Under the pieces are notes generated by a model that was not told where the DNA came from, searched no databases, and saw only the letters and a list, made by a program, of their open reading frames with translations. The translations under genes were made by a program, and so were the position numbers. From Leptofilum sp965223525 (GTDB lineage: Bacteria; Chloroflexota; Anaerolineae; Promineifilales; Promineifilaceae), in the NCBI RefSeq assembly GCF_965223525.1, contig NZ_OZ245005.1, forward strand, positions 1,488,001 to 1,552,000: DNA of 64,000 bases. The letters are read 5' to 3'. Shown here piece by piece: positions 8,844 to 16,318 of the stretch (its first letter is position 1; every line of letters begins with the position of its first letter).

Positions 8844-8942
8844 ATGAACATTTTCTATGACAGCATGAAAATCTTGGCTTCTCACGATGCCTTCGGTGGC
8901 GTTGCCACCCACTGCGCCTGTGATCGGGTTCCTCCTTTGTGA
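8844..8942 (+). CDS. 32-residue peptide: candidate leader or modified-peptide precursor
   Basis: ATG 8844 follows AAAGGAGAT at good spacing and the frame stops at TGA 8940-8942. The peptide begins MNIFYDSMKILASHDAFGG, continues VATHCACD and ends RVPPL. It has its own promoter upstream and two terminator hairpins immediately downstream, before a two-gene ABC exporter. The codons for GGVAT overlap a hairpin (GGTGGC 8895-8900 with GCCACC 8904-8909). Two readings fit: a regulatory leader whose translation controls read-through, as bmrB does for bmrCD in Bacillus, or a small secreted/modified Cys-containing peptide exported by the ABC pair. No modification enzyme is adjacent, which favours the leader reading. 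Confidence 0.6.
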   Translation: MNIFYDSMKILASHDAFGGVATHCACDRVPPL

Positions 8943-8969
8943 TAAACTTCACAAATAAGAGTTGATGCC

Positions 8970-9050
8970 AACGGTCACGGCGCTTTTAAGCCCGTGACCG
9001 TTTTTTGTTTGTCGCTTTGGACGCCACGGGTACGCCCTGTGGCGTTTTTT
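8970..9050 (+). terminator. Two tandem terminator hairpins ahead of the ABC exporter
   Basis: The first has stem AACGGTCACGG (8970-8980) with CCGTGACCGTT (8992-9002) and T-run 9001-9006. The second has stem ACGCCAC plus GGG (9021-9030) with CCC-T-GTGGCGT (9035-9045) and T-run 9045-9050. The left arm of the second (ACGCCAC) could instead pair with GTGGCGT at 8896-8902 inside the peptide gene, which is what an attenuator needs. Confidence 0.8.
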
Positions 9051-9121
9051 ATTGCAGAAGAGCGGTGATACCGGACAGAAGGTGTCAACTTTCGTTGATA
9101 TGCTTAAGTAATAAGGGTCTG

Positions 9122-11014
9122 ATGTTGAAGACAAACCCAAACAAAAATACGGAAATTATCATGAGTATGGAAACGTTTAATCTAAAGGAAACTGTTGTTG
9201 GCAATAAATTTGTAGGGCTGTGGCGTTTGCTGAGTGGGTATCAGCTTCTTTACGTGATTGCCATATTGTGTGTGGGCATTGCGGCTTTGGCTCAGACCGG
9301 AATTTACTACTTCCTGGGGTATTTCATAGACACAATTTTGCCTGCTGAAAATATGGCACAGCTATTGCCCTGGGTCGCTTTGGGCTTCATTGGGCTGGCT
9401 GTGTTGCAGGGTTTGTTCACCTTTGCTGGCGGTCGGTTGGCGGCTAGAACGTCTGAAAAGGCAGTGTTGAGGATTCGTGACTTTTTGTATGACCACATCC
9501 AGCGGCTGACCTTTACTTACCACGACAATATGCAAACCGGTGAGTTGCTCCAGCGTTCTACATCTGATGTAGACACGGTACGGCGGTTGTTCTCTGAGCA
9601 GACGGTAGGGATTGGCCGGATTGTGCTGCTGTTTGTGGTGAATTTCATCGCGCTGCTGACGATTGACGTGGGACTGGCGTTTTGGTCCATTGTGGTGATT
9701 CCGGTGGTGCTGCTGATCTCGCTCTTCTTTTTTGTGAAGGTGGGGAAGGCGTATGAGCATTTTCAGGAGCAGGAAGCGTCGCTCTCTAACCGTTTACAAG
9801 AGAATCTTTCTGGCGTGCGGGTGGTGAAGGCGTTTGCCCGGCAGCAGTTTGAGACGGAGATGTTTGAGGGTGAAAACCACGAAAAGTATCAGCGAGGACG
9901 CCGTTTGACGATGATGCACGCGCTGTATTGGCCTTCGACAGACATTCTTTGTGGTATGCAGATGTTACTGGGTTATTACTTGGGCGCACAGTTGGCTATT
10001 GACGGCACGATTACGGCTGGTGCTTACATTGCCTACGTTGGCTTTGTAACGCAGATTATTTGGCCGATTCGCAACCTGGGTCGGTTGATTGCTGATGTTT
10101 CGACAGGTTTGGTGAGTTACGGCCGTATCCTCCAAATCGTTAACCAAAATCGTGAACCGATTACCGAAGGAACCCATCGTCCTGCACAGCCCGTGCGGGG
10201 TGCGGTGCGCTTTGAAAACGTGAACTTTACTTATGAAGGTGAGGAAGACCAGGTGCTGCACGACATCTCTTTTGCGGTGGAACCGGGGCAGGTGGTGGCG
10301 CTGTTGGGCGGCACTGGCTCTGGCAAGACATCGCTGGTGAATTTGCTGCCCCGTTTTTATGGGTATACAGACGGCCGTATTCTGCTGGACGACGTTGAGC
10401 TGAAAGCGTACCCGCGCGACTACCTGCGGCAGCAGATTGGTATTGTGATGCAGGAACCGTTTCTGTTTTCACTGTCTATTCGGGACAACATTACCTATGG
10501 CGTGACCCGTGAGGTAACGGATGCCGAGGTGGAAGCTGCGGCGCGGGCGGCGGCGGTGCATGAGGTTATCCTCTCTTTCCCGAATGGGTACGAGACGATG
10601 GTGGGCGAACGGGGCGTGACGCTCTCTGGTGGCCAGAAGCAACGGGTGACACTGGCGCGCACCTTCTTACGCAATCCACGCTTGCTCATTCTGGATGACG
10701 CGACCTCTTCTGTGGACACGGAGACGGAGGCGGAAATTCGGGAGGCGTTGGATCGGTTGATGGAATCACGGACAACGTTTTTGATTGCCCATCGGATTCA
10801 GAGCGTGATGGATGCGGATTTGGTACTGGTGTTGGAAAACGGCCGTATCGTCCAGCGTGGCACACATGCAACATTGGTTAACGTGCCTGGCACGTACCAG
10901 CGAATCTACGAATTGCAGTCTCGCATTGAAGATGAGCTGGAAGCTGATTTGGCAACTGTGGCAATAAATGGAAACCAGAATGGCTACCATAAGCTGCCGC
11001 AGGCTGGCGACTAA
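9122..11014 (+). CDS. ABC exporter half-transporter, subunit 1 (degenerate Walker B)
   Basis: A 630-residue type IV exporter half: a six-helix transmembrane domain (about residues 30-340) then a nucleotide-binding domain. Walker A is GGTGSGKTS, the signature LSGGQKQR is canonical, and Walker B reads LLILDDATSSVD. The catalytic Glu is replaced by Asp, as in TM287 or BmrC-like subunits. The H-loop is LIAHR. It pairs with the next gene to form a heterodimer that expels small molecules, lipids or peptides. The start at 9122 has AAGGG close upstream. ATG 9161 is an alternative. A terminator pair lies upstream, so expression may depend on read-through from the promoter at 8770. Confidence 0.88.
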   Translation: MLKTNPNKNTEIIMSMETFNLKETVVGNKFVGLWRLLSGYQLLYVIAILCVGIAALAQTGIYYFLGYFIDTILPAENMAQLLPWVALGFIGLAVLQGLFTFAGGRLAARTSEKAVLRIRDFLYDHIQRLTFTYHDNMQTGELLQRSTSDVDTVRRLFSEQTVGIGRIVLLFVVNFIALLTIDVGLAFWSIVVIPVVLLISLFFFVKVGKAYEHFQEQEASLSNRLQENLSGVRVVKAFARQQFETEMFEGENHEKYQRGRRLTMMHALYWPSTDILCGMQMLLGYYLGAQLAIDGTITAGAYIAYVGFVTQIIWPIRNLGRLIADVSTGLVSYGRILQIVNQNREPITEGTHRPAQPVRGAVRFENVNFTYEGEEDQVLHDISFAVEPGQVVALLGGTGSGKTSLVNLLPRFYGYTDGRILLDDVELKAYPRDYLRQQIGIVMQEPFLFSLSIRDNITYGVTREVTDAEVEAAARAAAVHEVILSFPNGYETMVGERGVTLSGGQKQRVTLARTFLRNPRLLILDDATSSVDTETEAEIREALDRLMESRTTFLIAHRIQSVMDADLVLVLENGRIVQRGTHATLVNVPGTYQRIYELQSRIEDELEADLATVAINGNQNGYHKLPQAGD

Positions 11015-11020
11015 AAGCAG

Positions 11021-11057
11021 GTAATTAGTCATTGGTAATGACCCAATGACTAATTAC
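11021..11057. repeat. Inverted repeat between the two ABC genes
   Basis: GTAATTAGTCATTGG (11021-11035) and its perfect complement CCAATGACTAATTAC (11043-11057) fill the spacer between the two exporter genes. There is no T-run. It belongs to the class of 'attagtcattggt' repeats often found between bacterial genes. Confidence 0.75.
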
Positions 11058-11076
11058 CCAATTACGAGAAAATCTA

Positions 11077-12894
11077 ATGTCTGAACATTATTTTGAAGAG
11101 GAAGAATTTGATAGTCAGGTAAATGGTGAAACGATTCGCCGCATTTTGCGGGTGGGTTTGAATTATTGGCCGTATATGGTGACGTTTTTGGTGTGCATTA
11201 CGGCCGTTGCCCTCATCGAATCGTACTTTACCTTTTTAACCAAGCGGATGATTGACGAGGGCATCGTGGCCCGTGATTTGGACGCATTGCGCTCGTTGGC
11301 GATTCAGTATGGCGCCTGGTTTCTAATCTTTGCCCTGTTTGTCTTTGGCTTCATCATTACCGCTGGGTATCTGGGGCATCTGGTGCAGTACGATTTGCGT
11401 AAGCAGATGTTTGCCCATTTGCAAAAGCTGCCGCTTGCATACTATGACCGCACGGCCGATGGCTGGATCATGTCTCGTGTGACGTCCGACGCAGTGCGCG
11501 TGGGTGATTTGGTCTCTTGGGGCTTTTTGGATACAGCCTGGACTATTACTAGCATTTTGACTGCCTTGGGCTTTATGTTAGTAATCAACTGGAAGCTGAC
11601 GCTGCTGGTTGTGTTGATGATTCCCGCGCTGTGGAAGGTGGCTATCACCTTCAAGCAACGCATCCTAACGGAGTACCGCAAGGTGCGGAAGCTGAACTCC
11701 AAAATCACCGGAGCCTATAGTGAGAGCATCAACGGTGTGCGCGTGGTCAAATCTTTGGGGCGTGAGCAGAAGAATCTGCAACAGTTCCAGGAGATAACTG
11801 GCGACATGTACCAGGCATCTTACCGGGCGGCGTGGCTATCGGCGCTGTTTTTGCCAGCGGTGCAGTTGGTGAGTGCCAGCGGAATTGCCGCCATTGTCTG
11901 GTTTAGCGGCTTGCAGTTTGAAGCTGGGGGCATGACGATTGGTGGTTTGCAGGCGTTCATCTCTTACGTCACCTTCATGCTCTGGCCGATTCAGCAGATG
12001 GCACAGGTGTATGCCAGTATGCAGCAAGCCGTTGCTTCTGGTGAGCGCATCTTCTCGCTGCTGGACACTGAGCCAGAGATTGTGGATGCGGCCAAGGCGA
12101 TTGATCCGGACGGCATTCGCGGCGATATTGTGTTTGACAATGTCTTTTTCCAATATGAGGAAGGCAAGCCAGTGCTGGAAGATTTCTCGCTGCGGATTCC
12201 GCAAGGGGAGACGGTGGCGCTAGTGGGGCCGACGGGTGCTGGTAAATCTACGTTGGTTAATCTGATTTGTCGGTTCTATGAACCTACGGCAGGCCGGATT
12301 TTGATCAACGGGCAAGATTACACGCAGCTAACCCAACATGCGATTCAGTCGCGGATTGGGATGGTGCTGCAAACGCCGCATCTGTTTTCTGGCACGGTGC
12401 TGGATAATTTGCGCTACGGCCGTCTCGATGCCACGGACGCCGAGGTTGAAGAAGCTGCCAAACTGGCCGGCGCCCACGACTTCATTATGAAGCTGGAGAA
12501 AGGCTACAAGACCGAAGTTGGCGAGGGCGGGGTTTTGCTCTCCGTTGGTCAGAAGCAGCTCATCAGCTTGGCGCGGGCCATTTTGGCGCAGCCAGACATC
12601 TTCATCATGGACGAGGCGACGAGTTCGGTAGACACGCTGACAGAGGCGTTGATCCAGCAAGGGATGGAGGCTTTGATGAACGGCCGTACCAGCTTCATCA
12701 TCGCCCACCGGCTGTCTACCATCAAAAATGCAGACCGGATCATGGTCATTGAAAACGGTGGCGTCTCTGAAATGGGCACCCACGCTGAACTGATCCGGGC
12801 GCGTGGCCATTACTACAATCTGTACACCAAGCAATTCCGCGACGAGCGTGAGCAGGTGTATGGGCTGGATGGCACTTTGATCGGTAATCCGTAA
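11077..12894 (+). CDS. ABC exporter half-transporter, subunit 2
   Basis: A 605-residue exporter half with a six-helix membrane domain (about 35-320) and an ATPase domain. Walker A is GPTGAGKST, Walker B IFIMDEATSSVD keeps the catalytic Glu, and the H-loop is IIAHR. The signature is LSVGQKQL, not LSGGQ. In the heterodimer this odd signature faces the Asp-containing Walker B of subunit 1, so both defects fall in the same composite ATP site and the other site is intact, the pattern of TM287/288 and BmrCD. The last residues (IGNP) and the stop codon lie in the repeat at 12880-12956. Confidence 0.88.
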   Translation: MSEHYFEEEEFDSQVNGETIRRILRVGLNYWPYMVTFLVCITAVALIESYFTFLTKRMIDEGIVARDLDALRSLAIQYGAWFLIFALFVFGFIITAGYLGHLVQYDLRKQMFAHLQKLPLAYYDRTADGWIMSRVTSDAVRVGDLVSWGFLDTAWTITSILTALGFMLVINWKLTLLVVLMIPALWKVAITFKQRILTEYRKVRKLNSKITGAYSESINGVRVVKSLGREQKNLQQFQEITGDMYQASYRAAWLSALFLPAVQLVSASGIAAIVWFSGLQFEAGGMTIGGLQAFISYVTFMLWPIQQMAQVYASMQQAVASGERIFSLLDTEPEIVDAAKAIDPDGIRGDIVFDNVFFQYEEGKPVLEDFSLRIPQGETVALVGPTGAGKSTLVNLICRFYEPTAGRILINGQDYTQLTQHAIQSRIGMVLQTPHLFSGTVLDNLRYGRLDATDAEVEEAAKLAGAHDFIMKLEKGYKTEVGEGGVLLSVGQKQLISLARAILAQPDIFIMDEATSSVDTLTEALIQQGMEALMNGRTSFIIAHRLSTIKNADRIMVIENGGVSEMGTHAELIRARGHYYNLYTKQFRDEREQVYGLDGTLIGNP

Positions 12895-12956
12895 ATGGTA
12901 AACGGTGATCGGTTAGGTTTGACCGATTACCGTTTACTGATAACCGATTACCCAAA
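12880..12956. repeat. GGTAATC/GGTAAAC repeat supplying a stop codon
   Basis: ATCGGTAATCCGTAA begins the repeat and provides the last codons and the stop of the ABC subunit. The second half, ACCGATTACCGTTTACTG and ACCGATTACCC, is its complement, so the unit can form a long hairpin. It is the same family as 187-238 and the NRPS-internal copies. Confidence 0.75.
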
Positions 12957-12970
12957 AAGGACGGGATACA

Positions 12971-13330
12971 ATGAATACGCAAAAGAATGAATTACGAGCA
13001 GTTTTACAAGCGCTGGCGCTGCCAGTGACAGGACAACTGCGCCTGTATCCCAATGAAGTATGCAAAGTTAGCCGATTGATACAGGCGTTTGAACAAAGTG
13101 AGACTGTCTTTTTAACGAAATGGGAAACTTGTTTGACGGAGGCCCAAACGGCCGTGCTAGCATCGCTACGGCGCGAGTTGCAGAATTTATGTCAAGAGGC
13201 AGACCATGTTTGCACAGATGTGGCATTGCGCCAAAATGCAAGATGGCAGCGGGTACGCTTATTAGCACGTGCTGCCCTGGTTACGTTTGGGTGGTCTCTT
13301 GTGGGTATACGTAAACTGAGTAAAATTTAG
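12971..13330 (+). CDS. Small protein of unknown function
   Basis: I do not recognise this 119-residue protein. It is mainly helical and basic at its end. It has three Cys (about residues 24, 56 and 75) not arranged as a metal site, and a modest hydrophobic stretch near 97-110 (LARAALVTFGWSLVGI) that could be one weak membrane helix. AAAAAGGA lies just upstream of the ATG at 12971. It ends 2 bp before pyrF, so the two are probably cotranscribed and translationally coupled. It contains one ACGGCCGT (TAV frame), consistent with a resident gene. Confidence 0.6.
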   Translation: MNTQKNELRAVLQALALPVTGQLRLYPNEVCKVSRLIQAFEQSETVFLTKWETCLTEAQTAVLASLRRELQNLCQEADHVCTDVALRQNARWQRVRLLARAALVTFGWSLVGIRKLSKI

Positions 13331-13332
13331 GC

Positions 13333-14142
13333 ATGACTTACCTGGAAAAACTCAAATCTATTCAAGAAAAAAATAGCTCCTGGCTCTGTATTGGGCTAGA
13401 TCCATCTTTGGAGCGGCTGCGCGTTGATTTTCGCAAGTGGGACGAGCCTATCTTGCCCTACAATCGCGCCATTATTGACGCCACGGCCGATTTGGTCTGT
13501 GCCTACAAACCCAACCTGGGTTTTTACCTGCAATGGGGAGCTGCAGGCGTCATTGCTCTGGAACGCACTATCGCTTACATTCCCCAGCACATCCCGGTAA
13601 TTTTAGATTGCAAAACGGGCGATATTGGTCACACGCAAGCTGCCTGGGCAACTGGCCTCTTCGATGAATGGCAGGTAGATGCGGTGACGGTGAATCCATT
13701 TGTGGGTGCAGAAGCCGTTCTGCCCATGATTGAAGACCGCCCTGACAAAGCGGTTTACATTCTGGCTCGCACCTCAAACAAAAGCGCACTTCATTTTCAA
13801 GGAGAACTGCGCCAGGAAAGCGGCCTGTCGGCGGATGTGCTGCGTCAAAGCCAAAGCTGGTCAACTGCCGGGCACAAGGGGTATGTGGTTGGTGCCACAT
13901 ATCCAGAAGAATTAGCCATTGCTCGCCGTCTGGCTCCGCAAGCCAACTTTCTTGTTCCGGGCATTGGGGCGCAGGGGGGCAGTTTGGTAACGGCCGTACG
14001 GCATGGGCCAGATGCAGTGGCGGGTCCCGTTATTAGCGCCAGTCGTAGCATTATTTACGCTTCTGGCGGTGAAGATTTTGCCGAAGCTGCCCGCAACGCT
14101 GCCCTGCAATTGCGCGAAAAAATTAACCAGCTACGTTCGTAG
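13333..14142 (+). CDS. pyrF: Orotidine 5'-phosphate decarboxylase
   Basis: A 269-residue enzyme for the last step of UMP synthesis (OMP to UMP plus CO2), of the longer subfamily 2 type. CIGLDPSLERL at the N-terminus and PVILDCKTGDIGHTQ (catalytic Lys-Asp array around residue 92) are diagnostic. They are followed by DAVTVNPFVGAEAV, YILARTSNKSA and the phosphate-binding FLVPGIGAQGG near residue 215. It begins 2 bp after the preceding stop. A normal housekeeping gene. Confidence 0.92.
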   Translation: MTYLEKLKSIQEKNSSWLCIGLDPSLERLRVDFRKWDEPILPYNRAIIDATADLVCAYKPNLGFYLQWGAAGVIALERTIAYIPQHIPVILDCKTGDIGHTQAAWATGLFDEWQVDAVTVNPFVGAEAVLPMIEDRPDKAVYILARTSNKSALHFQGELRQESGLSADVLRQSQSWSTAGHKGYVVGATYPEELAIARRLAPQANFLVPGIGAQGGSLVTAVRHGPDAVAGPVISASRSIIYASGGEDFAEAARNAALQLREKINQLRS

Positions 14143-14631
14143 AATCAAACGGCCGTTTTGACCATCATGTAGGAGGAAAGTACGGATGGAAACGGCCGTT
14201 TCCCAGTCCCAACTCGTAAGTAAGCTGGTAAGATATCTTCATTAAACTACCCAGGACTAAAAATAGTCTGCGTCAACATCAAAAGTAAGCAAAAGGCTGG
14301 CACTTGCCACATTTTGCCGTTACGAATATCTCCCACCTGAGCCCCACTAGAATTCATCACATCACCTGGGTTTACAATGTGAGGAGCCACTACAAAGGCA
14401 AATTGTGGCTTGCAGAATCAAACAGCCCACTTTTGATTTTGTGATGAAAAATTCCTAAGCAGTACTTTTTTTTGACCTAAATATTTGTTCAATCGGCATT
14501 GATGCAGACTGCCTAGTCAATTTAATACCGATTTGCCACAAATTTTGACGTTTTATCAAACTGCCTGCGTATTTATAACAACGCTCCCTCTAGGCACACC
14601 GTTTCTATTGGCAACAATTGAGGAAGGATTG
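14143..14631 (+). other. Non-coding spacer upstream of histidine ammonia-lyase
   Basis: About 490 bp with no convincing gene. It holds two ACGGCCGT copies and a perfect AGGAGGAAAG ribosome site at 14171-14180, followed by a 19-codon frame (ATG 14186 to TAA 14243-14245, beginning METAVSQSQL). The frame may be a leader peptide or chance. The rest is AT-rich with a T-run near 14466. I see no clear promoter. Confidence 0.4.
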
Positions 14632-16161
14632 ATGACCGACCAAACCAATACCCACCAAGTAACGCTCAATTACTATACACTCCAAGATTTACGTACTATT
14701 GCCGACAGTACCCCTCGCCTTGAACTCCATCCAGACGTCATTGCCAAAATTGAAGCCGGGGCACAGTTTGTGTTGGAAAAAGCGGCCGAAGATCGCTACA
14801 TCTACGGCACCAATACCGGCTTCGGCTCCCTCTGCGAAACCCGCGTGGAAGATGAAGAGATGGAGCTGCTCCAATATAATCATGTGATTTCCCACGCCGT
14901 TGGCGTTGGCGAGATTGTGCCAGAAAAACTGTCTCGGCTGATGCTGTTCATCAAGCTGCTCACCTTCCGCACCGGGCATACCGGCATCTCCATTGACCCT
15001 GTTCAACGCTTAATTGATATGTGGAACAACGATATTGTTCCGGCTATTCCCAAAAAAGGCACCGTGGGGGCTAGCGGCGATTTAGCACCCTTGGCACACA
15101 TGGCGCTGCCGTTGCTCGGTTTGGGCAAAGTGCATTACAAAGGCGAAGTTGTTGACTCGGCAACTGTTTTGCAAGCGATGAGCTGGGAACCGCTTAAGCT
15201 CAAGCCAAAAGAAGGGCTGGCTCTGACCAACGGCGTGCAGTACATCAATGCCCGTGGCGCACTGGCACTGATGCGGATTGAAGAAATGGTGAAAACGGCC
15301 GATCTCTTTGCCGCTATGAGTTCCCAAGCATTTAGCACTTCAGAAACGTTTTACCAGGCACCCTACCACGAGACGACATACCATCCCGAACGCAAAACCG
15401 TCGCGGCTAACTTCCGCAATGTGCTAGAAGGCAGCAATCATTACGAACTGCCCACCTGCAACAACTCAAAGCAAGACCCGTACTCCTTCCGCTGCATTCC
15501 CCAGGTACATGGGGCCATTCGCCAGGCGGTCAACTTTGCCATAGACATCATCGAAAAAGAGTGCAATGGCGTTTCCGATAACCCGCTCTTCTTCCCGGAA
15601 AGCAACCAAATTTTGTTTGGCGGCAATCTGCATGGTGAATCTACCGCGTTAGCTTTAGATTTTGTAGCGATGGCAACCAGTGAGATGGCCTACATCTCGG
15701 AGCGACGCACCTATCAGTTACTTTCCGGGATGCGTGGTTTGCCCGACTTTTTGGTAAACCAGCCGGGCCTCAACTCTGGCTTTATGATTGTGCAATATAC
15801 GGCCGCTGCCCTGATGAACGAGAACAAGGTGCTATGTACTCCCGCCAGCGTAGACACAATTCCCACTTGCCAACTACAGGAAGACCATGTGAGCATGGGC
15901 GGCACCTCCTCCTACAAGTTAGAGACGATTGTGGATAACGCCGAATATATTTTGGGCATTGAACTGCTAACGGCCGCACAAGCCATAGATTTCAACAAGC
16001 CACTCCAGCTCTCCCCAGCCACGCAAAAGCTGTATGATGAATTCCGGCAGCATTTCACCTTCATGGAGCGGGATCGGGTGATGAGCGACGACATGGAACG
16101 CGCCCGCACCTACTGCGCCGAAAATCGCGCCAAATGGATCGCGCAGTTTAGCTTGGCCTAA
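14632..16161 (+). CDS. hutH: Histidine ammonia-lyase family enzyme
   Basis: A 509-residue MIO-dependent aromatic amino acid lyase. GTVGASGDLAPLAHMALP carries Ala147-Ser148-Gly149, which self-cyclise into the MIO cofactor. The substrate-selectivity segment NHVISHAVGVG has Ser-His, the histidine-type pair (tyrosine and phenylalanine lyases have other residues here), so L-histidine to urocanate is most likely. NNSKQDPYSFRCIPQVHG and GNLHGE are further family motifs. The start at 14632 follows AGGAAGGA and removes a spurious upstream extension. No other hut gene is nearby and it sits right at the edge of the NRPS cluster, so it could be either catabolic or a supplier of an unsaturated acid. Confidence 0.85.
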   Translation: MTDQTNTHQVTLNYYTLQDLRTIADSTPRLELHPDVIAKIEAGAQFVLEKAAEDRYIYGTNTGFGSLCETRVEDEEMELLQYNHVISHAVGVGEIVPEKLSRLMLFIKLLTFRTGHTGISIDPVQRLIDMWNNDIVPAIPKKGTVGASGDLAPLAHMALPLLGLGKVHYKGEVVDSATVLQAMSWEPLKLKPKEGLALTNGVQYINARGALALMRIEEMVKTADLFAAMSSQAFSTSETFYQAPYHETTYHPERKTVAANFRNVLEGSNHYELPTCNNSKQDPYSFRCIPQVHGAIRQAVNFAIDIIEKECNGVSDNPLFFPESNQILFGGNLHGESTALALDFVAMATSEMAYISERRTYQLLSGMRGLPDFLVNQPGLNSGFMIVQYTAAALMNENKVLCTPASVDTIPTCQLQEDHVSMGGTSSYKLETIVDNAEYILGIELLTAAQAIDFNKPLQLSPATQKLYDEFRQHFTFMERDRVMSDDMERARTYCAENRAKWIAQFSLA

Positions 16162-16186
16162 ATCTTAATGGTGATTTAAAGGAACG

Positions 16187-16217
16187 CTCCCGAAGATGGA
16201 TAAAAATCCTTCGGGAG
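16187..16217 (+). terminator. Hairpin after hutH
   Basis: CTCCCGAAG (16187-16195) pairs with CTTCGGGAG (16209-16217) across a 13-base loop. No clean T-run follows, so termination is possible but not certain. It separates hutH from the first NRPS gene. Confidence 0.5.
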
Positions 16218-16318
16218 AGCCTTCATTATCATTCGGGCTTTTGAAGCAGCCGCATTCGACGGTTTAACTTCAAAAGTCTCGGATCTGTTTTGCAATTTAG
16301 CGAGGAACGGCCGTATCC

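Noticed and set aside
187..12956. CRISPR array from the GGTAATC/GGTAAAC repeats
   Set aside because: The units are self-complementary, scattered and not separated by regular unique spacers, and there is no cas gene.
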